Positions 25,012-33,599 of a DNA stretch of 42,791 nucleotides are shown piece by piece. The DNA is from Phycisphaerae bacterium (GTDB taxonomy: Bacteria; Planctomycetota; Phycisphaerae; Sedimentisphaerales; Anaerobacaceae), in the NCBI GenBank assembly GCA_030615025.1, contig JAUXAB010000027.1, forward strand, positions 1-42,791, read 5' to 3'. Made by a program: the position numbers and the translations under genes. The notes under the pieces are model-generated. The model was not told the DNA's origin, did not search any database, and saw nothing but the letters and a program-made list of their open reading frames with translations. Every line of letters begins with the position of its first letter. The first letter of the stretch is position 1.

Positions 25012-26166
25012 TCAGTCCTTCTTTACGTAAAGGGTCTGACTGGGGAATGCAAACTCGATTTGCTCAGCTTCAAATCGCTTCATAATCTCGAGGTTGACGC
25101 GCTCGTTAACCTCGTGATACAGCCAGTAGTCGGGCGGCTTGACCCAGTAACTCATATAAATGTTCAAAGACCAATCGTTGAAGTCGCTGAAATAAACCCT
25201 CGGCGGCTTTTCGGGGTCGGTATTTATCTCAGGCACGCCGGACAAAACCTCTTTTATAATCTGGACTGCCCGTTTTGCCCCGCGTTGGCACGAGTCATAA
25301 GTTATGGTGATATTAGATGTCCTGCGAATAAATGGGCGTCTTCCTATGTTTTCCACAGCGGAGTTTACAATTACACTGTTGGGTACGGTTACGAGATATC
25401 CCTGGAGCGTGCGGATTTTTGTGCTTCTAAATCCGACTTCCTCAACGGGGCCAAGGTGCTCGCCTATCTTTATAAGCTCGTCGATTTGAAAGGGCCTGTC
25501 AGCAAAAATCGTTACCGAGCCGAAGAAGTTGGCTATCGTATCCTTGGCCGCGAGGGCAATGGCAATACCGCCCACACCGGCTCCAAGCAGAATCGCCCCG
25601 ACATCCTGGTCAAGTATGTTGTCGATGATATAAATTGCCGCAACGATAGCGATTGTGATACGCAGCGACTTGCGGACTACCGGCACAAGCATATCGTCAA
25701 GCTTTGTTTTTGTCTTACTTGTCCATCGCTGAAGATAATATTCAATAACATCGACCAGCCGATAAATGGCGTAGGCTACTGCTATAGCTGCCACAGCTTT
25801 GGCTATTTGTGTCCAGCCTTTTTCGATAGTAGCACTGATACCTTCGACAACAGGCGTGGCTGTCTTGTCTTCAAAGATCAGGCACAGCTTGCATAGATAC
25901 AGGCCCAGCGCAGCAAATGCCACCGAGAATGGTTTGCTTAGACACTTGAGAAATAGCGTCAGGACTGTAACACCAAGTTCTTTTTCTCTGCGCAGAGCAT
26001 GGCTGTTGATGATGTACTGTGCAATTCGCCCTGCCACCATTGCCACCAGAATCACCAGCAAAACGAGAGCGAAACGCCAAATCGCATTGCCTTTGATGAT
26101 TTCGTAATTAATGGTACTCTTCCACGAATTGGCTGAAGCTATTATTGTTAATGCTGAGGCCGTCAT
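25012..26166 (-). CDS. MscS-family mechanosensitive channel
   Basis: This 384-aa inner-membrane channel protects against osmotic downshock. Membrane helices lie at about residues 28-50, 75-95, 115-135 and 165-185. The pore helix shows the MscS pattern GAGVGGIAIALAAKDTIANFFGS near residue 195, followed by the cytoplasmic beta domain (ADRPFQIDELIKIG, GPVEEVGFRSTKIRTLQGYLVTVPNS). AGGGGATAA precedes the ATG. The gene converges on the PEP-CTERM gene with only 4 bases between stop codons, leaving no room for a terminator. A possible promoter is TTGACC-18-AATAAT on the minus strand (26239 to 26210). Confidence 0.92.
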   Translation of the reverse strand: MTASALTIIASANSWKSTINYEIIKGNAIWRFALVLLVILVAMVAGRIAQYIINSHALRREKELGVTVLTLFLKCLSKPFSVAFAALGLYLCKLCLIFEDKTATPVVEGISATIEKGWTQIAKAVAAIAVAYAIYRLVDVIEYYLQRWTSKTKTKLDDMLVPVVRKSLRITIAIVAAIYIIDNILDQDVGAILLGAGVGGIAIALAAKDTIANFFGSVTIFADRPFQIDELIKIGEHLGPVEEVGFRSTKIRTLQGYLVTVPNSVIVNSAVENIGRRPFIRRTSNITITYDSCQRGAKRAVQIIKEVLSGVPEINTDPEKPPRVYFSDFNDWSLNIYMSYWVKPPDYWLYHEVNERVNLEIMKRFEAEQIEFAFPSQTLYVKKD

Positions 26167-26209
26167 ATTCTTATCCCCTTACTAATCGATTCTTAGTAAT
26201 CTATAAACG

Positions 26210-26239
26210 ATTATTGAAAAAGATATTAAAAATGGTCAA
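26210..26239 (-). promoter_or_regulatory. possible sigma-70 promoter for the MscS gene
   Basis: On the minus strand TTGACC (26239-26234) is followed 18 bases later by AATAAT (26215-26210). It lies about 45 bases before the ATG. A TTACTAA/TTAGTAA dyad lies in the leader. Confidence 0.4.
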
Positions 26240-26823
26240 CAATTGGCTATCCGGTTCAACAAGCAACAAGCGACAAGCGACGAGTAACAAACTTTTCTTC
26301 TGCCTTTTTATATAGTATCGGCAGTAGGCTTTGCACCAAAACAACGATTTTTGATTCAACTTTCACTTTAGCCTTTGCAGGCATAAGCTTTGCAGATTGC
26401 GCAGTTTAACATGGTTGAAAACTGAAATTGGGTTTGATTGGGTTTGTTTTCAAAAAGCGTCAAATTGGGTATATTTTCATAATCCTTTGTTAATACTTTA
26501 TTTACGTTTATTTGAGCATTTAGCAAATTGGCTTTGATTGGGTTCGTTTGGGTTCGTATTGGGTTCGTTTTTCCCACATTCACCAAGTGTCTTTTTTTCA
26601 TAATCCCTTGATAATACTTTATTTACGTTCATTTGACTTTTTCGGAATTTGGCTTTGTTTTGCATAAAAAGTTTGATTTGTAGAGAGTCCTCTACAGTTG
26701 TAAAGATGCCGAGGACTGGCGAAATACGAAATACGAAGCTCGAAATCCGAAACAATATCAAAATCTAAATGACCCAAATTCAAAACCTTGCCTTGCTTGC
26801 CAAATAATGGTTTATGGGCGTGC

Positions 26824-26865
26824 CCCGCACCAATTAGGCGTGAGCCTAAGCGAAATTGGTGCGGG
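26824..26865. repeat. CCCGCACCAATT palindrome, copy 2
   Basis: CCCGCACCAATT and AATTGGTGCGGG form a perfect 12-bp stem around AGGC/GCCT. It is embedded in the composite repeat and followed by conserved CGGTTCTCCGCTAA. Confidence 0.75.
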
Positions 26866-27489
26866 ACGATTCGTGCGGTTCTCCGCTAATCTGCCATTTC
26901 TATGGCGGTTTGTATTATACCAAACCTGCCCATAATGTTCAATGAAAATATAACAATTTTAATAAAAAAATTTGCCACGAAGGCACAAAAAGCACAAACA
27001 TTTTTTAGACCACGAAGAACACGAAGAACACGAAGAAGGAGGGGTAAAATACGAAGCACGAAATCCGAAATCCGAAACAATATCGAATTACCGAAATTCT
27101 AATGTTCAAAGCAAGAATCTTGCCATGAAAAGGTACAAAATGCACAAAAGGGACAAAAAAATGACCAAAAAATTGCTTTATAAGCACATAAATAGCGCCG
27201 TCTTGCAGGTGGCGGAAGCGGGGTGTATTTTCTGGGTCCCTGCCAAACTGGGTCCCTGTCTAAAACATACAGGGATGCGGGGACTTAAAAAAAGCATATT
27301 TTTCTTGAAAATGAGAAAACAAACTGGTATTGTACGTATTGCTATAACTTTGTCAGAAGGAGGAAAGGTGGAAAAAAACGCGGTTGTATCATACAAAATT
27401 CGCAAAACTTCACGAAAAGGGATCGGTGCGCACAGTGTGCACCGTCAACCCCATTAGAAATTCTACAAGGAGAAATGATGGAGTACAAA

Positions 27490-27549
27490 CCCCGTTAGAA
27501 GTGAGTCGGCAACTTCTAACGGGGCAAAAAAAGCAAATTTCTAACGGGG
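27490..27549. repeat. CCCCGTTAGAAGT inverted repeat plus extra half, copy 3
   Basis: CCCCGTTAGAAGT (27490-27502) and ACTTCTAACGGGG (27512-27524) are perfect 13-base arms around 9 bases. A further TTTCTAACGGGG half follows at 27538-27549, and a decayed CCCCATTAGAA half lies at 27450-27460. The next gene starts 33 bases later. Confidence 0.75.
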
Positions 27550-27582
27550 TGAAATACTAACATTTTTTAAAAGGAGAAAAAG

Positions 27583-28980
27583 ATGAAGGCTACAAAAATG
27601 TCAACAATTTTGGTTCTGGCTTTGGGCCTGATGGTCTGTCCGGCTAAGGTCAGCGAGGCGGCGCCGATGGGGACTGCCTTCACCTACCAGGGCCGACTCA
27701 TAGACGCCAACAGCCCGGCAGACGGTCTGTACGACTTTCAGTTCAAACTCTTCGATGATGCCAACGTCGTATTCGGCAATCAGATAGGCAGCGATGTTAA
27801 TGTGCCAGATATGGATGTCATCGATGGCTACTTGACGGTGGAGCTGGATTTCGGAAGCAGTGTGTTCGACGGCAATGCAGTCTGGCTGGAAATAGGCCTT
27901 CGGCCGGGCGACCTTAACGACCCCAACGTATATACCACGCTGAGCCCGCGCCAGGAGCTTGGCCCCACACCTTATGCTATTTATGCAAACACGAGTGGGG
28001 CCGCCTATTCACTAAATGCGCCAGACGGTTCTCCTAATGCTCTCTATGTGGATAACGATGGCAGAGTGGGAATTGGGACAACGAGTCCACAAGCACTACT
28101 TCACGTGCGAGAGGAAAGTGTTATACTGACCGATGAATCAAACAGCAACGTTGGCATTGGGACGACGGGTCCAGAAAGTAAGTTGGACGTTATCGGCTCC
28201 AGTTCTGATCCGATCATCTTCGGCACCAATGTCGGCAGCGGTGAGGGCATATATGGTGAAAGCAGCGATGGCACCGCCGTGTATGGTGAAAGCCACGATG
28301 GCTACGGCGTACATGGGGAAAGCCAGGATGGCTGCGGGGTGTATGGCGTAGGCGCCACTGGCTTGGGCGTCCTAGGGACCAGCCTCACTTCCTGGGGTGT
28401 CCAGGGCATGAACCTTGGTAGCCAGGGGAACTACGGAGTACTCGGCGACGCGTCCGTGGGTGCGGCGGGCTTCCACGCGAACAGCCGTAATTTCGGTGTC
28501 CTTGGCGAGAGTGAAGCCGGCGTGTACGGAGAACACAGCGGCACCGGCAATTCCGGTGTGCTCGGCCACAGGGGGTGTGGCGTGTTCGGCGAGGCAACGG
28601 GCAGCGATACCGCAGGCGTCCGTGGCGAACACAGCGCCAGCGGCAACTACGGCGTGCTCGGCGGTAATGACTATGGTGTTAAATCCGAGGGAGACCTTGT
28701 TGTGACCGGCGCATATCGCGGAACTATCGGACCGAACGGTGGTGCACCTTTCCCTCGACCAGCTTATGACAGTGGCTGGGTCACTCAGGATGTTGGTCGT
28801 CTCACGTTATTCCACAATATCGGCGGCAATGTTGACAATTACGTGGTGGATGCTCAAGCGAAACTTGCGGAAGTGGGTCTTAATGATTGGGGTTACTGGA
28901 ACCTGACAACTAATAGTATCGAACTCCCCCAAGCATATGAGACCTTGACAGTCCGTGTTCGCATCTGGGTTTATAATTAA
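27583..28980 (+). CDS. secreted tail-fibre-like protein with GVxGES repeats
   Basis: This 465-aa protein begins with a signal peptide (MKATKMSTILVLALGLMVC...SEAAP). A conserved planctomycete-type N-terminal module follows, AFTYQGRLIDANSPADGLYDFQFKLFDD, ending in SPRQELGPTPYAIYA. Two GIGTTSP/GIGTTGPESKLDV motifs match those of phage tail-fibre and chaperoned head regions. From about residue 215 to 375 there is a tandem array of GVYGES-, GVLGE- and GVHGES-like units, likely a beta-helix stalk. No intramolecular chaperone (S74 peptidase) is visible. It is probably surface-exposed; adhesion is a guess. AAGGAG precedes the ATG. Confidence 0.8.
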   Translation: MKATKMSTILVLALGLMVCPAKVSEAAPMGTAFTYQGRLIDANSPADGLYDFQFKLFDDANVVFGNQIGSDVNVPDMDVIDGYLTVELDFGSSVFDGNAVWLEIGLRPGDLNDPNVYTTLSPRQELGPTPYAIYANTSGAAYSLNAPDGSPNALYVDNDGRVGIGTTSPQALLHVREESVILTDESNSNVGIGTTGPESKLDVIGSSSDPIIFGTNVGSGEGIYGESSDGTAVYGESHDGYGVHGESQDGCGVYGVGATGLGVLGTSLTSWGVQGMNLGSQGNYGVLGDASVGAAGFHANSRNFGVLGESEAGVYGEHSGTGNSGVLGHRGCGVFGEATGSDTAGVRGEHSASGNYGVLGGNDYGVKSEGDLVVTGAYRGTIGPNGGAPFPRPAYDSGWVTQDVGRLTLFHNIGGNVDNYVVDAQAKLAEVGLNDWGYWNLTTNSIELPQAYETLTVRVRIWVYN

Positions 28981-29056
28981 GACATACGCACAAATAGAGG
29001 ATGTTGCAGACAATAAGAGAGGGACCGGATGCCTATACGAAAAGTAGGAGACACAC

Positions 29057-29482
29057 ATGAAGAATGGAAATGGGAAAGTAACAGGGCGGTCGGCAACGCT
29101 AATAACTGCTATGTTGGTGTTACTGCAGGCGGCTTTGCCCTGTTTGGCGCAAGATTATGACCTGACCTGGAGTACTATTGACGGCGGTGGCGGCACAAGC
29201 AGCGGCGGGCCATACACGCTTACTGGCACAATAGGTCAGCCGGATGCAGCCTGGAGCAGCGGCGGAGACTATGAATTGCTCGGCGGCTTCTGGCCGGGCG
29301 GGCCTATCTGCATAGTCCAGTTCGATGACTTTGCAAGATTCGCCGAATTGTGGCTTGTAACCGGAGGTGATTTGCCCGCTGACCTGTACAAGGATGTGGA
29401 TAATGTTGTCAATCTGCTCGATTTGAAGGTGTTTGTTGATTACTGGCTCTGCTACTGCCCGCCGGCCTGGCCGTTAAAGTGA
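29057..29482 (+). CDS. small secreted protein with dockerin-like C terminus
   Basis: This 141-aa protein has a signal peptide (ATLITAMLVLLQAALPCLAQ). Its DYDLTWSTIDGGGGTSSGG...TLTGTIGQPDA module is common in planctomycete secreted proteins. The dockerin-type I-like tail FARFAELWLVTGGDLPADLYKDVDNVVNLLDLKVFVDYWL has one calcium-loop-like Asp/Asn cluster. GTAGGAGA precedes the ATG. It lies 76 bases after the tail-fibre-like gene and may be co-transcribed with it. Such proteins are thought to take part in extracellular assemblies; the partner is not evident here. Confidence 0.8.
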   Translation: MKNGNGKVTGRSATLITAMLVLLQAALPCLAQDYDLTWSTIDGGGGTSSGGPYTLTGTIGQPDAAWSSGGDYELLGGFWPGGPICIVQFDDFARFAELWLVTGGDLPADLYKDVDNVVNLLDLKVFVDYWLCYCPPAWPLK

Positions 29483-29546
29483 GAGAGTAAAACGACCCAC
29501 AGTAAAATTGCGGGCTGAATATAGATTCCCGCACGCGCGGGCAACA

Positions 29547-30182
29547 TTATTTCAGCTCGACGGACCAATAGGCGTGGTCGAGGAACTGCTTCCAACTGTG
29601 ATAACGCTGATGGCCTAAGTAAATATGAACGAGCGGATTGTGCTTCGGCTTTACAGGCTTTCGAACAAGTGACATTGCGGCCTGTCGTGGAGTTCGGCCG
29701 GCTTTTTTCACATTGCACTCGGCGCAGGCACAAACTATATTTTCCCAAACAGCTTTGCCGCCCATACTCCTTGGGATGACATGGTCGAGTGACAATTCAC
29801 TGGTCGGCTGGCGTTGGCCACAATACTGGCATCTGTTTTTGTCGCGGGCGAAGATGTTTCGACGATTAAATTTCACCTCGTTTTGCGGCAGGCGGTCATA
29901 AAATAACAGGCGAATAATCCTCGGCACCGCAATATAAAAATTTACGGTGGATACCCAATCGTGACCATCTAACTCGAAGTGACGTCTGAACTGGCTTACC
30001 TCGCACCAGCTCTCGAAATCATAGTTTGAATATCTGCCCTCCTCAAGTGAAACGACCTCTGCAAGCTCGCGAAACAGCAGAGAAAATGCGCGTCTGGCGC
30101 CGACAATGCGGATAGCCATATAATGCTTGTTCAGCACAAGGACATTACAATCCAGGCCGGAATGATACTCGTCAGCAATCAT
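29547..30182 (-). CDS. HNH endonuclease family protein
   Basis: This 211-aa protein has a C-terminal HNH domain: RDKNRCQYCGQRQPTSELSLDHVIPRSMGGKAVWENIVCACAECNVKKAGRTP. The DH pair, the downstream Asn and two Cys pairs for zinc are all intact. The N-terminal region (LVLNKHYMAIRIVGARRAFSLLF) is the conserved extension of a widespread stand-alone chromosomal HNH family, not a restriction or intein enzyme. The substrate is unknown. It is encoded opposite the dockerin-like gene, converging with 64 bases between, where a short CCCGC/GCGGG hairpin lies. No ribosome site is obvious. Confidence 0.85.
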   Translation of the reverse strand: MIADEYHSGLDCNVLVLNKHYMAIRIVGARRAFSLLFRELAEVVSLEEGRYSNYDFESWCEVSQFRRHFELDGHDWVSTVNFYIAVPRIIRLLFYDRLPQNEVKFNRRNIFARDKNRCQYCGQRQPTSELSLDHVIPRSMGGKAVWENIVCACAECNVKKAGRTPRQAAMSLVRKPVKPKHNPLVHIYLGHQRYHSWKQFLDHAYWSVELK

Positions 30183-30330
30183 ATATCGTATCTTGTATCA
30201 CGGCGCATCAGCCGATACACATTGCAGATACTGCTGCTGCTGCCGCTTCCTTAAATATTAAATCAGGCGGTTAGGGAATGAGGAAAATAAGAGTTAATTC
30301 ACCTGTCCTCAAGCCCCAAATAAATCAGGT

Positions 30331-30558
30331 TTACGCATCCTCTTTGGTTTCCGGGGCAGATTTGTGAACTACATTCTCAGCCCTTAGCCCCTTTTCTCCC
30401 TCAACGATGTCGAAAGTCACCGGGTCGCCTTCAACGAGAGTTCTGTATCCTTCACCTGTAATGTCTGCGTAATGTACGAAAATATCCTTGCCGTCCTCGG
30501 TAGTGATAAATCCATAGCCCTTCCGTGGATTGAACCACTTAACTGTTCCCTCTGTCAT
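30331..30558 (-). CDS. cold-shock domain protein (CspA family)
   Basis: This 75-aa single cold-shock domain protein binds single-stranded RNA and DNA. The RNP1 motif is KGYGFITTE and the RNP2 motif is DIFVHYAD. The family start TVKWFNPRKGYGF is complete. The frame extends 16 codons upstream, but AAGGAGCG directly precedes the ATG at 30558 and gives the usual family length. The C-terminal tail HKSAPETKEDA is slightly longer than CspA. It lies downstream of the HU-like gene on the same strand with a 139-base gap. Confidence 0.95.
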   Translation of the reverse strand: MTEGTVKWFNPRKGYGFITTEDGKDIFVHYADITGEGYRTLVEGDPVTFDIVEGEKGLRAENVVHKSAPETKEDA

Positions 30559-30697
30559 AAAACGCTCCTTTTGACCAACTTTGCCAAGACAAACTATTGT
30601 TTGCACAGCCTACAATCCATTATAGCTGCGAGTTCATAGCTTAAAACCGGTCGGTCGAAAGCGGATTGTGGACTACGCGGGTTTCTGCTCAAGACAA

Positions 30698-31012
30698 TTA
30701 CTTTGCTTCAGCCGATTCTGCAGCGCGCACACTACAAAGATTCTCTCTCATGAGTCGTCCCATTTTAAACTTAACTGTTCGCTTCGCAGGGACCTCAACC
30801 CGTTCAAGTGTTTTGGGATTCTGTGCGATTCTTGCGACCCTTGTCCTGATCTCAAAGACACCAAAATCGCGGAATTCCAAACGATTATTCTTGCACAATT
30901 CGGCTGTTACCTCGTCAAGAAACGTCTGAACTATACGCTTGACTATAACTCTTTTTGCTTGCGTGCGTTCTGCAATTCGGTCGATAAGTTCTTTCTTCGT
31001 AACTGTTGCCAT
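30698..31012 (-). CDS. HU/IHF-family DNA-binding protein
   Basis: This 104-aa nucleoid protein has the DNABII fold: MATVTKKELIDRIAERT helix-turn, FLDEVTAELCKNNRLEFRDFGVFEIRTR dimer core, and a beta-arm around AQNPKTLERVEVPAKRTVKF. The arm carries NPKT, where typical HU has RNPxTG. The C terminus is extended by about 12 residues (SVRAAESAEAK). GAGGTG precedes the ATG by five bases. HU proteins bend DNA; whether it behaves as HU or IHF cannot be told from sequence. A possible promoter lies about 250 bases upstream. Confidence 0.9.
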   Translation of the reverse strand: MATVTKKELIDRIAERTQAKRVIVKRIVQTFLDEVTAELCKNNRLEFRDFGVFEIRTRVARIAQNPKTLERVEVPAKRTVKFKMGRLMRENLCSVRAAESAEAK

Positions 31013-31261
31013 AAGTCACCTCATTTCAAGAAGGAAGGATTGAAAACTGAATTCTGCTCACATTAGGAAAGCCGCCGTCCGGAACCCTCTAACATATTAC
31101 CCTGCTGGATTGTCCAACCGCTCACCACACACCTCTGCAAAAACACAAAGCGACGAGTAAACACCTTCAAAGCTAATTCTGCGATAGCTTGGGGAACATG
31201 ATTTTCTAAATTCATCACAAAACCAGCCTGTAAAAATAAAAACTCTAAATAACTGCAAGTT

Positions 31262-31290
31262 ACTATACAGCCGAGACTTCTATACTGCAA
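31262..31290 (-). promoter_or_regulatory. possible promoter upstream of the HU-like gene
   Basis: On the minus strand TTGCAG, 17-base spacer, TATAGT. The -10 is strong and the -35 weak. It would give a leader of about 240 bases. Confidence 0.3.
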
Positions 31291-31669
31291 GCGATTTTCA
31301 AATAAAATTTTCCAACTTCTAAAAAAAATTTTAACCCTGCTCGAAGTGCAGACAAAAATAAACAGAGCCACTTACACGGTGTCAATTATAAGAGCGGCTG
31401 CAAAGCAGGCAAGCTCAGGAGCAGATGTGAAAAGCCGAAGCATTGACAAGCAATGTTTACGGTAAAAAGGCAGGCGTAAGGCCTTTGCTGGCAAGACGTT
31501 ATACAAAAACAGGCCTTGTTTAAGCGTGCCTCTGCGCTGAAAAAAAGAGGCTGGGGGAACCGTATTAAGAATTCGGCTCCTGAGCGGAGTAAGAGCGTCT
31601 TTTGTGGTTTTGGGCAGGCCACAGTGCCTGGCGACTATTTGCAAAATAGCTTCAGCAGCAAATAGTTTA

Positions 31670-31698
31670 TTGACCTGGTAAGGACTTATCGGCATAAT
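31670..31698 (+). promoter_or_regulatory. sigma-70 promoter for lepB
   Basis: TTGACC, 17-base spacer, CATAAT. This predicts transcription from about 31705 and a leader of about 100 bases before the ATG at 31806. Confidence 0.55.
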
Positions 31699-31805
31699 CA
31701 AGGCGAAAGGCAAAGGTCTGTGATTGGCCGAAAAAAGAGATTCTTCGTCCGCCTTCGGCGGGCTCGGCATGATATTCTGTGTTTTGAGATAGTTTTTAAG
31801 CATTT

Positions 31806-33431
31806 ATGTCTCCAGGTAAGACCGACAAAACGAGCTGCAAAGAGGCCGCTGAAAAAAGAAAAGATAGGGCGGCTGAAATTGCCAATACCTTCGAATGGCT
31901 GATAACGGCCTTTATGCTGGCCTTTGTGTTCCGTGCCTTTGTAATGGAAGCATTCCGGATACCTACCGGCAGTATGGCAAATACGCTCAAAGGCGCGCAT
32001 TTTCAGTTGTGCTGCCCTCAGTGCGGCTACCAATACGCGTATAATTACGGTCGCGAGCAAGCCCCGAATTACGATGTCTTAATCGAACCTGTGTCACCTC
32101 GCTGCCCGAGCTGCGGATATTTTCTACCAGACCGTACAAGGATGCCGCCGGCTAACGGGGACAGAATCCTGGTGCTGAAGTGTATTTATCAGTTTCTCGA
32201 ACCGAAACGCTGGGACGTAGTGGTCTTTAAGAACCCCGGCGAGCCGTGGCAGAATTTTATCAAACGGTTAGTTGCGCGGCCGGGAGAGACGGTTGAGATA
32301 ATCGACGGCGACGTTTATATCGATGGGGAGATAGCCCGAAAGCCGCCCAAAATCCAGCAGGAACTCTGGTTGCCGGTCTACGAGAACGATTATCAACCGG
32401 TCCAGCCTGAACTGCGGCGGTTCAACGGTCACCAGTGGCAGCAGCCGTTCCGAAATATGGACGGCTCAAAATGGGACTTCAACTCAGAAGACCCGACGGT
32501 ATTCGAGCTGGAAAGCGATGCCTATGATATCCATGTTATGTTTTATGACACGAAGCTGGGCAACGACTTCGGTGCTGAGAACTGCGCGTATAACCCGAGC
32601 CGGACGCACAATGGGCCGCCGTACTGCAGCGACTTAATGGTGGAATTTTACGCTAATCTCAGCGAATCAGAAGGAGCTGTCGGTATAGGTCTGAGTAAGT
32701 ACGGAAGGCACTACAAAGCATGGGTGGACGCGGCTGGGGCTATGACCATTGCCAAAAGCGATAACGGGACCGAATGGGTCGAGCTGGCCCACAGGAAGAT
32801 TGAGCGGCCTGTCAATACCACCACACATGTAAATGTGTGGTATAAGCCGGTGCTTGTGAGATTTGCCAACGTCGACCATCAACTGATATTTCAATTCGGC
32901 GACGAAACAGTGAACTGCGATTTGGGTAGCGACCCGGACGCCGCAGGACCGGTGAATGGCAACGTTGAGCCGGAGGTGAGGATTTTCGGGTCGGGTAAAC
33001 TGGTCCTTTCACACATAGCCATTTTCCGTGATATTTATTACACGACGCCGCTGCAGCAGATGGGTGAGGCGTGCTTTGCGTCGACGGGCCGTCCGTTTAA
33101 GCTCGGGCCGGACGAGTTTTTCGTTCTCGGTGACAACAGTCCGAAAAGCCATGACAGCCGCTTGTGGTCTAACGAGGGCATTGGAATCAACGGCCAACGG
33201 GTCTACCGTGAGGGTATCGTCCCGCGTGACTACCTTGTCGGCAAAGCTGTTTTCGTCTACTGGCCGAACGGCTTTGAGCTTCCCTGGCCACGAAGTCTAA
33301 AAACGTTTCTGCTAAAGAACAGCTGGCAGAATCGACTGTCGGCGGTAATATACTGGGTTGTTACGTTGAGGTGGATTCCGAATATTGGTCAGATGCGCTT
33401 TATCTACGGCGGGTCAGATAAAAGCGATTGA
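31806..33431 (+). CDS. lepB: signal peptidase I with zinc-ribbon and jelly-roll-like insertions
   Basis: This 541-aa membrane protease removes Sec/Tat signal peptides. An N-terminal membrane helix (about residues 27-45) is followed by the catalytic Ser in IPTGSM (Ser56) and Lys in FIKRLVARPGE (Lys153). The C-terminal signature is GDNSPKSHDSRLW near residue 442. Ser and Lys are about 97 residues apart, against 55 in E. coli LepB, because two CPxCG knuckles (CCPQCGYQY, RCPSCGYFL) are inserted. A second insertion of about 230 residues (190-420) looks like a LamG/jelly-roll domain. It is over 200 residues longer than usual. The ATG has no ribosome site but a good promoter. Confidence 0.92.
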   Translation: MSPGKTDKTSCKEAAEKRKDRAAEIANTFEWLITAFMLAFVFRAFVMEAFRIPTGSMANTLKGAHFQLCCPQCGYQYAYNYGREQAPNYDVLIEPVSPRCPSCGYFLPDRTRMPPANGDRILVLKCIYQFLEPKRWDVVVFKNPGEPWQNFIKRLVARPGETVEIIDGDVYIDGEIARKPPKIQQELWLPVYENDYQPVQPELRRFNGHQWQQPFRNMDGSKWDFNSEDPTVFELESDAYDIHVMFYDTKLGNDFGAENCAYNPSRTHNGPPYCSDLMVEFYANLSESEGAVGIGLSKYGRHYKAWVDAAGAMTIAKSDNGTEWVELAHRKIERPVNTTTHVNVWYKPVLVRFANVDHQLIFQFGDETVNCDLGSDPDAAGPVNGNVEPEVRIFGSGKLVLSHIAIFRDIYYTTPLQQMGEACFASTGRPFKLGPDEFFVLGDNSPKSHDSRLWSNEGIGINGQRVYREGIVPRDYLVGKAVFVYWPNGFELPWPRSLKTFLLKNSWQNRLSAVIYWVVTLRWIPNIGQMRFIYGGSDKSD

Positions 33432-33488
33432 CTATTTCCTCAAACTGAGCGTTTTTGATGTTTAGTCAAATGGGGAAGCTGGGGTCTT

Positions 33489-33575
33489 ATGGAGTACCAC
33501 GGCCAACCGGTAGCCGAAGCTCCCAAGCATCAGGCCGTTCTGGAATTTCTCGAAGAGAACCCACGTTGGTGGTAG
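33489..33575 (+). CDS. possible 28-residue peptide after lepB
   Basis: An ATG at 33489 opens 28 codons with a natural composition: MEYHGQPVAEAP, a helical QAVLEFLEENP and a PRWW end. The frame is also open for 10 codons upstream. A GGGG stretch lies before the start. It was not recognised and may be the tail of a decayed gene or chance. Confidence 0.2.
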   Translation: MEYHGQPVAEAPKHQAVLEFLEENPRWW

Positions 33576-33599
33576 TGAGCGGCAGAATAATGCTGCTTC

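Larger units (their letters stand above)
26167..27582. repeat. 1.4 kb gene-free composite repeat region
   Basis: No credible gene is found. From left to right the region holds CAAGCGACAAG-type units (about 26260-26290) and GGGTTCG/GGGTTTG tandem units (26428-26570). A TACTTTATTTACGTT block follows, then CGAAATACGAAG units (about 26720-26750) and the CCCGCACCAATT palindrome (26824-26865). Next come CACGAAG units (26978-27050), the GCTTTATAAGCA segment (27174-27219), a near-palindrome (27424-27444) and CCCCGTTAGAAGT repeats (27450-27549). Bases 26428-27219 are collinear with 34503-35268 plus 38833-38878. Confidence 0.75.
31013..31805. other. 790-base gap between the HU-like gene and lepB
   Basis: A 143-codon minus-strand open frame (31372-31803) has no recognisable domain. 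It ends 2 bases from the lepB start and overlaps the lepB promoter, so it is not called as a gene. No known RNA gene was recognised (no tmRNA, SRP or RNase P signature). A CGTCCGCC/GGCGGG hairpin lies near 31748. Confidence 0.45.

Noticed and set aside
25012..25896. 302-codon plus-strand frame opposite the MscS gene
   Set aside because: It is the antisense shadow of a clear MscS-family protein.
26498..26761. Minus-strand frame encoding NEPNTNPNEPNQ-like peptide
   Set aside because: It is produced by the GGGTTCGTTT tandem repeat; the same peptide pattern reappears in the second repeat copy at 34496-34789, so it is repeat DNA, not a gene.
31629..31643. Second sigma-54-like site (TGGCGAC...TTGCA)
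   Set aside because: The GG to GC spacing is one base short, and sigma-54 spacing is strict.
31372..31803. 143-codon open frame on the minus strand
   Set aside because: It has no recognisable domain, lies across the lepB promoter and begins 2 bases from the lepB start. Composition does not look coding, though this cannot be excluded.
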